From NCBI RefSeq assembly GCF_008386585.1, contig NZ_VUOB01000054.1, forward strand, positions 62,001 through 126,000: a stretch of DNA of 64,000 bases, read 5' to 3'. The notes below the pieces were generated by a model that was not told the DNA's origin, searched no databases, and saw nothing but the letters and a program-made list of their open reading frames with translations. The stretch comes from Solihabitans fulvus (GTDB taxonomy: Bacteria; Actinomycetota; Actinomycetes; Mycobacteriales; Pseudonocardiaceae). The position numbers were made by a program, and so were the translations under genes. Of this stretch, positions 60,918 through 64,000 are shown piece by piece; position 1 is the first letter of the stretch, and each line of letters starts with the position of its first letter.

Positions 60918-62055
60918 GGTGCGCCCCAACGGGAAGCTCTGCCAGCACGGTGAACCCGCCCTCCGGCCTCGGCCCGACGCACAGCTTCCCGCCGAGGGCG
61001 GCGACGCGCTCCCGCATGCCGGCCAGGCCAATACCGGGCACCGGCGGCAGCTTCAGCACCGCGTCGCCGTCGTCGTCCACTTGGACGACCAGCGCGCCGG
61101 TCTCGTAGGCGAGGCGGATCGACGCCGACGCGGGCCCGGCGTGCCGGCCGATGTTCGTCAGCGCCTCCTGGATGATCCGGTAGGCCGCGCGGTCGACCTC
61201 GGCCGGCAGCTCGAGCCGCTCCCCGCTGACGGTCAACTCGGCGGGCAGGCCGGTCGAGCGCACGAGCGCCATCAGATCGTCCAGCCGGTCGAGGCCGCTG
61301 CCCGCTGGCTCGCTCTCGGTGTCGCGCAACACCTCCAGCGTCGTGCGCAGCTCCCGCATTGCGTCCCGGCTGGCCTCCTGGATGGCCAGCAACGCGTCGG
61401 GCACGTCCTCGCCGCGCTTGCGGGCCAGGTGCACGGCGACCCCCGCCTGCACCTTGATCACCGAGATGCTGTGCGTCAGCGAGTCGTGCAGTTCCCTGGC
61501 GATGCGCAGCCGCTCCTCCCCCGCCCTGCGCTGCGCGGCCTCCTCCCGGGTGCGCAACGCCTCGGCGGCCCGCTGCTCGACCTGGTCGAGGTAAGCGGCG
61601 CGCTGCCTGGCCACCTCGCCGGCCGCCACGGCGGCGACGAACCAGCCTGCGAGCAGGAACGTGCCCTGCACGGCCGTGAGCACCGTCTGGTCGGCCGTGG
61701 CCGCGAGGTTGAACACGAGCGCGCCGAGCACCACAGGCACGACCGCCGCGCCACCGATCAGCCTGCGGCCGTCCTTGACCAGGACGAACACGGCGACCAT
61801 CGCCGGCACCGCCGAGGTGACGTCCGGCCGCACACCGAGGAAGTAGACCAGCGCGGCGAGCGCGGTGACACCAAGGACGGTGCGCGGCGCACGCCGGAGC
61901 CCGGCGAGCGACACCGCGCTCACCGCCAACACGAGGTAGTAGTACGCCACGACCGCGCCCACGGTCAGCGCGGCGTTGCCGAGGACCAGCGCGGCCACCC
62001 CGGCGACCAGCGCCACGTCCTGGCCGCGCCACTGCCATCCGCGATCGGTGCCCAC
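60910..62055 (-). CDS. NarL-type sensor histidine kinase
   Basis: A membrane sensor kinase of 381 residues from GTG 62055 (VGTDRGWQWRGQDVALVAGV); the frame runs further upstream without a ribosome site, so the start is uncertain. The N-terminal ~150 residues contain about five hydrophobic helices with hardly any extracellular loop, suggesting an intramembrane or envelope-stress signal. HisKA_3 has the phospho-His in RIARELHDSLTHSISVIKVQ, and the HATPase has IIQEALTNIGRHAGPASASI and GIGLAGMRERVAALGGKLCV. It pairs with the overlapping response regulator gene. Confidence 0.9.
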   Translation of the reverse strand: MGTDRGWQWRGQDVALVAGVAALVLGNAALTVGAVVAYYYLVLAVSAVSLAGLRRAPRTVLGVTALAALVYFLGVRPDVTSAVPAMVAVFVLVKDGRRLIGGAAVVPVVLGALVFNLAATADQTVLTAVQGTFLLAGWFVAAVAAGEVARQRAAYLDQVEQRAAEALRTREEAAQRRAGEERLRIARELHDSLTHSISVIKVQAGVAVHLARKRGEDVPDALLAIQEASRDAMRELRTTLEVLRDTESEPAGSGLDRLDDLMALVRSTGLPAELTVSGERLELPAEVDRAAYRIIQEALTNIGRHAGPASASIRLAYETGALVVQVDDDGDAVLKLPPVPGIGLAGMRERVAALGGKLCVGPRPEGGFTVLAELPVGAHRD

Positions 62056-62327
62056 GACCGCATAGCGTAGATCGCCGCCGCGCCGGACACGTCCTGCCTG
62101 GGAAGCAGATCCGCCGTACTTCCCACGCAGTACTCCAGGGTCCCCGGCGCGGTAGCACGACACCGCCGCACGCCCCCGGGAGCAGGACAAACAGTCTTCC
62201 CTGGTGCGACGACTCCCGCCGGGTTCGCCGGCACGATGATCCACATGCCGCCGAACCCGGCCGCACCTCGGAACGTCTCACGACCTCCCTTCCCACACCA
62301 GCAGGACCGAAACCGATCGGAGCAGAC

Positions 62328-63404
62328 ATGTCCATCCGCTACATCGCCGCGGTGCCCCGCAGGAGGGCCACCGGCCGCGTCGCCGAGGTGTACGCGCAGT
62401 CCTCGGCCGACTTCGGTCAGCCCGCGTTCCAGATGCTGTCCCCCGCGCCCGAGGTGCACGCGGCCGCGTGGGCGCTGTTGCGGGAGTCCGAGCTGGTCGG
62501 CCGCGCGCCGCGAGTCGCCAAGGAGGCCGTCGCCGTCGCCGTGTCCGCCGCGAACGGCTGTCGCTTCTGCCTCGACGCGCACGCGATCCTCGTGCACGCC
62601 ACCGGCGAACACGAGCTCGCCGAGGACCTGCTGCACGGCAGGACACCCGCCGACCCTGCGCTGGCCGGACTCGTGGCCTGGGCGAAGGCCACCGACCCGC
62701 CCGGTGCCCTGCCGTTTCCGGTCGACCTCGCCCCCGAGTACCTCGGCACCGTGCTGTCGACGCACTTCACGAACCGGATGTTCTCGACCCTGACGACCGA
62801 GACGTTGTTACCCGGCAACCTCCAGCGGTCCCGTTCGGTGCGCAGGGTCGCCGGCAGGACGCTCGCGGGCGCGGTCAACCGCACGCTGTCCGCCGGGGAC
62901 AGCCTGCCGCTGCTCGCCGAGCTTCCCTCGGGAGCGGAGCCGGCCTGGGCCGCCGGCACCGCCATCGGCACGGCCTACGCCGCGCTGCTGGCCGCCTCGG
63001 CACGTGGCGGTACGCTGCTCGGCGAGGACGCCACGGCGGCCGTCGCCGGTGCGGTCGCCGAGTGGGACGGCGCCGATCCGCCGCACGGGTTCGCCCTGGC
63101 CCAGGGGCTGCTGCGGTGGCTGGTCCCGGCCGACCGGCCGGCGGCGCGGCTCGCGATGCTGGCCGCGCTGGCGCCCGGCAGGCTCACCGATGCAGACGTC
63201 GCCGCCTGGCGCACGAAAGACCACACCGACGCGGACCTGGTGCGGTTGCTGGCGTTCGGGGCGATGACGGCCGTGCTGCGAATCGAGGAGTTGATCACGG
63301 ACCACTTCGCGGTTGGGCGGCCTGACGAGGTCCCCGCCGCGCGCCCGGTCACGCCGTCGGTCATACCGGCGCTGTCACCTCAACGCGTGACAACTCGGAG
63401 GTGA
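62328..63404 (+). CDS. Carboxymuconolactone decarboxylase/AhpD-like protein
   Basis: A protein of 358 residues, ATG at 62328. The N-terminal half is an AhpD-like domain with the redox motif AANGCRFCLDAHAILVHATG (residues ~84-103), Cys-x-x-Cys followed by His, as in peroxidase-associated alkylhydroperoxidases. The C-terminal half (residues ~180-340) is a second helical domain of the same general type, but without a Cys pair. The protein may serve in peroxide or organic hydroperoxide protection. It is divergent from the two-component system. Confidence 0.87.
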   Translation: MSIRYIAAVPRRRATGRVAEVYAQSSADFGQPAFQMLSPAPEVHAAAWALLRESELVGRAPRVAKEAVAVAVSAANGCRFCLDAHAILVHATGEHELAEDLLHGRTPADPALAGLVAWAKATDPPGALPFPVDLAPEYLGTVLSTHFTNRMFSTLTTETLLPGNLQRSRSVRRVAGRTLAGAVNRTLSAGDSLPLLAELPSGAEPAWAAGTAIGTAYAALLAASARGGTLLGEDATAAVAGAVAEWDGADPPHGFALAQGLLRWLVPADRPAARLAMLAALAPGRLTDADVAAWRTKDHTDADLVRLLAFGAMTAVLRIEELITDHFAVGRPDEVPAARPVTPSVIPALSPQRVTTRR

Positions 63405-63413
63405 TCTCTCTCG

Positions 63414-63745
63414 TCGATGCGTCCGACCGCGCGGTCGGCGAGCGGATCATCGCGGCGCAGCCCAACGGTCGGCAGATCGCCGCGTCCAACCGGGCGGCGC
63501 GCCGACGGTCGGGCGGTTGCTCGACTTCAGCGAGCCGATCGGGTCGCTGATGGTCGCGGTCCGCCATGGCGATGCGCAACAGCAGGGATCCCATGTACTT
63601 CCAACCTCGCGAGGACGTCGCCGCCATGGTCGACGGGTTCGACCTGGTGCCTCCCGGCCTGGTCAACGCGCCCCAGTGGCGGCCCGACCCGGGTGTCCGC
63701 AACGACCAGCAGGGCGTGCACGTGGCCGTCGGCCGCAAGCCGTGA
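63414..63745 (+). pseudogene. Decayed SAM-dependent methyltransferase (PF04672/DUF574-type)
   Basis: Three fragments in two frames together recall one actinobacterial methyltransferase. In frame 63425 the translation AVGERIIAAQPNGRQIAASN resembles an early helix of the family. In frame 63499, PTVGRLLDFSEPIGSLMVAV matches the central strand. In frame 63566-63745, DPMYFQPREDVAAMVDGFDL then VPPGLVNAPQWRPD matches the C-terminus, ending at a normal stop. The intervening parts are missing or unreadable, so the gene is broken by internal deletions and frame changes. The last open frame could produce a 59-residue peptide, but it probably does not function. Confidence 0.7.
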
Positions 63746-63782
63746 CCAGGACGACCGTGGCCCTGACTCCGGCACCGGCGGC

Positions 63783-63823
63783 TGCGCGTTGAGCGCGACC
63801 ACGACGGTGGACGCGCTCAACGC
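63783..63823 (-). pseudogene. Fragment of a P-type ATPase C-terminus (duplicate of the next gene's tail)
   Basis: The reverse-strand translation ALSASTVVVALNAQ is nearly identical to AMSLSTVVVALNAQ at the C-terminus of the adjacent P-type ATPase. The DNA is also similar over about 37 bases (63783 onward versus 63899 onward). It has no upstream domain and is probably a remnant of a second copy. Confidence 0.6.
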
Positions 63824-63856
63824 GGCGAAGCAACACACCGGCCGATCAGTTGTCCG

Positions 63857-64000
63857 CTATCCGCGCGGCTGACGGAGGTCGACCCTCCGTAGCAACTGGG
63901 CGTTGAGGGCCACCACGACCGTCGACAGGCTCATCGCGACCGCGCCTGCCGCCGGCGGCAGGACGAAGCCGATCGGCGCGAGCACCCCGGCGGCCAGCGG
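63857..64000 (-). CDS. Heavy-metal P-type ATPase, C-terminal end (partial)
   Basis: Only the last 47 residues are in the window; the gene starts beyond its right edge. The sequence LAAGVLAPIGFVLPPAAG then AVAMSLSTVVVALNAQLL, RRVDL and a short tail has the shape of the last two membrane helices of CopA/CtpB-like metal exporters. The SSxxVVxNxLRL block is their hallmark, here SLSTVVVALNAQLLR. The metal (probably Cu+ or another soft metal) cannot be determined without the rest. The stop is TAG at 63857. Confidence 0.8.
   Translation of the reverse strand, partial: PLAAGVLAPIGFVLPPAAGAVAMSLSTVVVALNAQLLRRVDLRQPRG

Noticed and set aside
62099..62125. TGGGAAG and CTTCCCA inverted repeat in the gap before the AhpD-like gene.
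   Set aside because: A 7-bp repeat with a 13-base spacer is too weak to call an operator.

Overview
The window reads as chromosomal DNA of a high-GC filamentous actinomycete, most likely of the Pseudonocardiales (Amycolatopsis/Kutzneria-like). The evidence is the very high GC content, many GTG starts, Lsr2, a GAF-ANTAR regulator, an F420-type LLM oxidoreductase, a mycothiol-type MDMPI protein, ECF sigma factors with C-terminal extensions, and twin-arginine and lipobox secretion signals. The genus assignment is inference. I see no rRNA, tRNA, CRISPR array, prophage or intact insertion sequence.

Layout. (1) 1-5107: the end of a ribose/rhamnose-type sugar ABC importer (ATPase plus two permeases), followed by a Tat-exported GtaA-like protein with a ricin-type lectin tail. 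(2) 5235-8096: MDMPI protein, an ECF42-type sigma factor overlapping its DGPF/YCII partner, and a YchJ-like protein. (3) 8146-13601: two large secreted proteins flanking a small stress operon (53-aa membrane peptide plus CsbD) with a SigB-like promoter and a terminator. (4) 13763-23834: mixed housekeeping and regulatory genes (DUF2855, ABC exporter, MBL hydrolase, DUF4230, GAF-ANTAR, AI-2E-type transporter, DoxX, Lrp, LLM oxidoreductase, deaminase, DUF5994). (5) 23970-30951: NUDIX, a TetR regulator with a zinc-ribbon-like tail facing a beta-helix protein across a perfect operator, a frameshifted HTH/MmyB regulator facing an MFS exporter, and a class II amidotransferase-like protein.

(6) 31099-46941 is the carbohydrate core. 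Phosphoketolase and acetate kinase form a two-gene acetyl-phosphate shunt. A ROK regulator faces an importer operon ending in a GH1 beta-glucosidase. Converging on it is a second importer operon ending in a GH13 alpha-glucosidase, behind its own LacI regulator. The two CUT1 importers therefore appear dedicated to beta- and alpha-glucosides respectively, each with a matching cytoplasmic glycosidase. A third sugar route, a sugar-porter MFS protein, lies at 58241-59653.

(7) 47219-52592: secreted GH25 muramidase, Lsr2, a GNAT enzyme, and a propeller lipoprotein divergent from a large membrane protein. (8) 52775-59653: two FAD monooxygenases around a GntR-TetR fusion regulator with twin identical operators; a SnoaL-like protein and a SigG/SnoaL-type sigma factor separated by an unusual 187-bp repeat element bounded by inverted repeats. 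(9) 60192-64000: a NarL-type two-component system, an AhpD-like protein, then a decayed region (methyltransferase remnant, duplicated P-ATPase tail) and the C-terminus of a heavy-metal P-type ATPase running off the window.

Nothing here is a clear-cut new defence or mobile system. The most unusual items are the repeat element at 56941-57127, the twin-operator GntR-TetR locus, the secreted protein with repeated C-x8-C units, and the beta-helix/TetR-zinc-ribbon pair.
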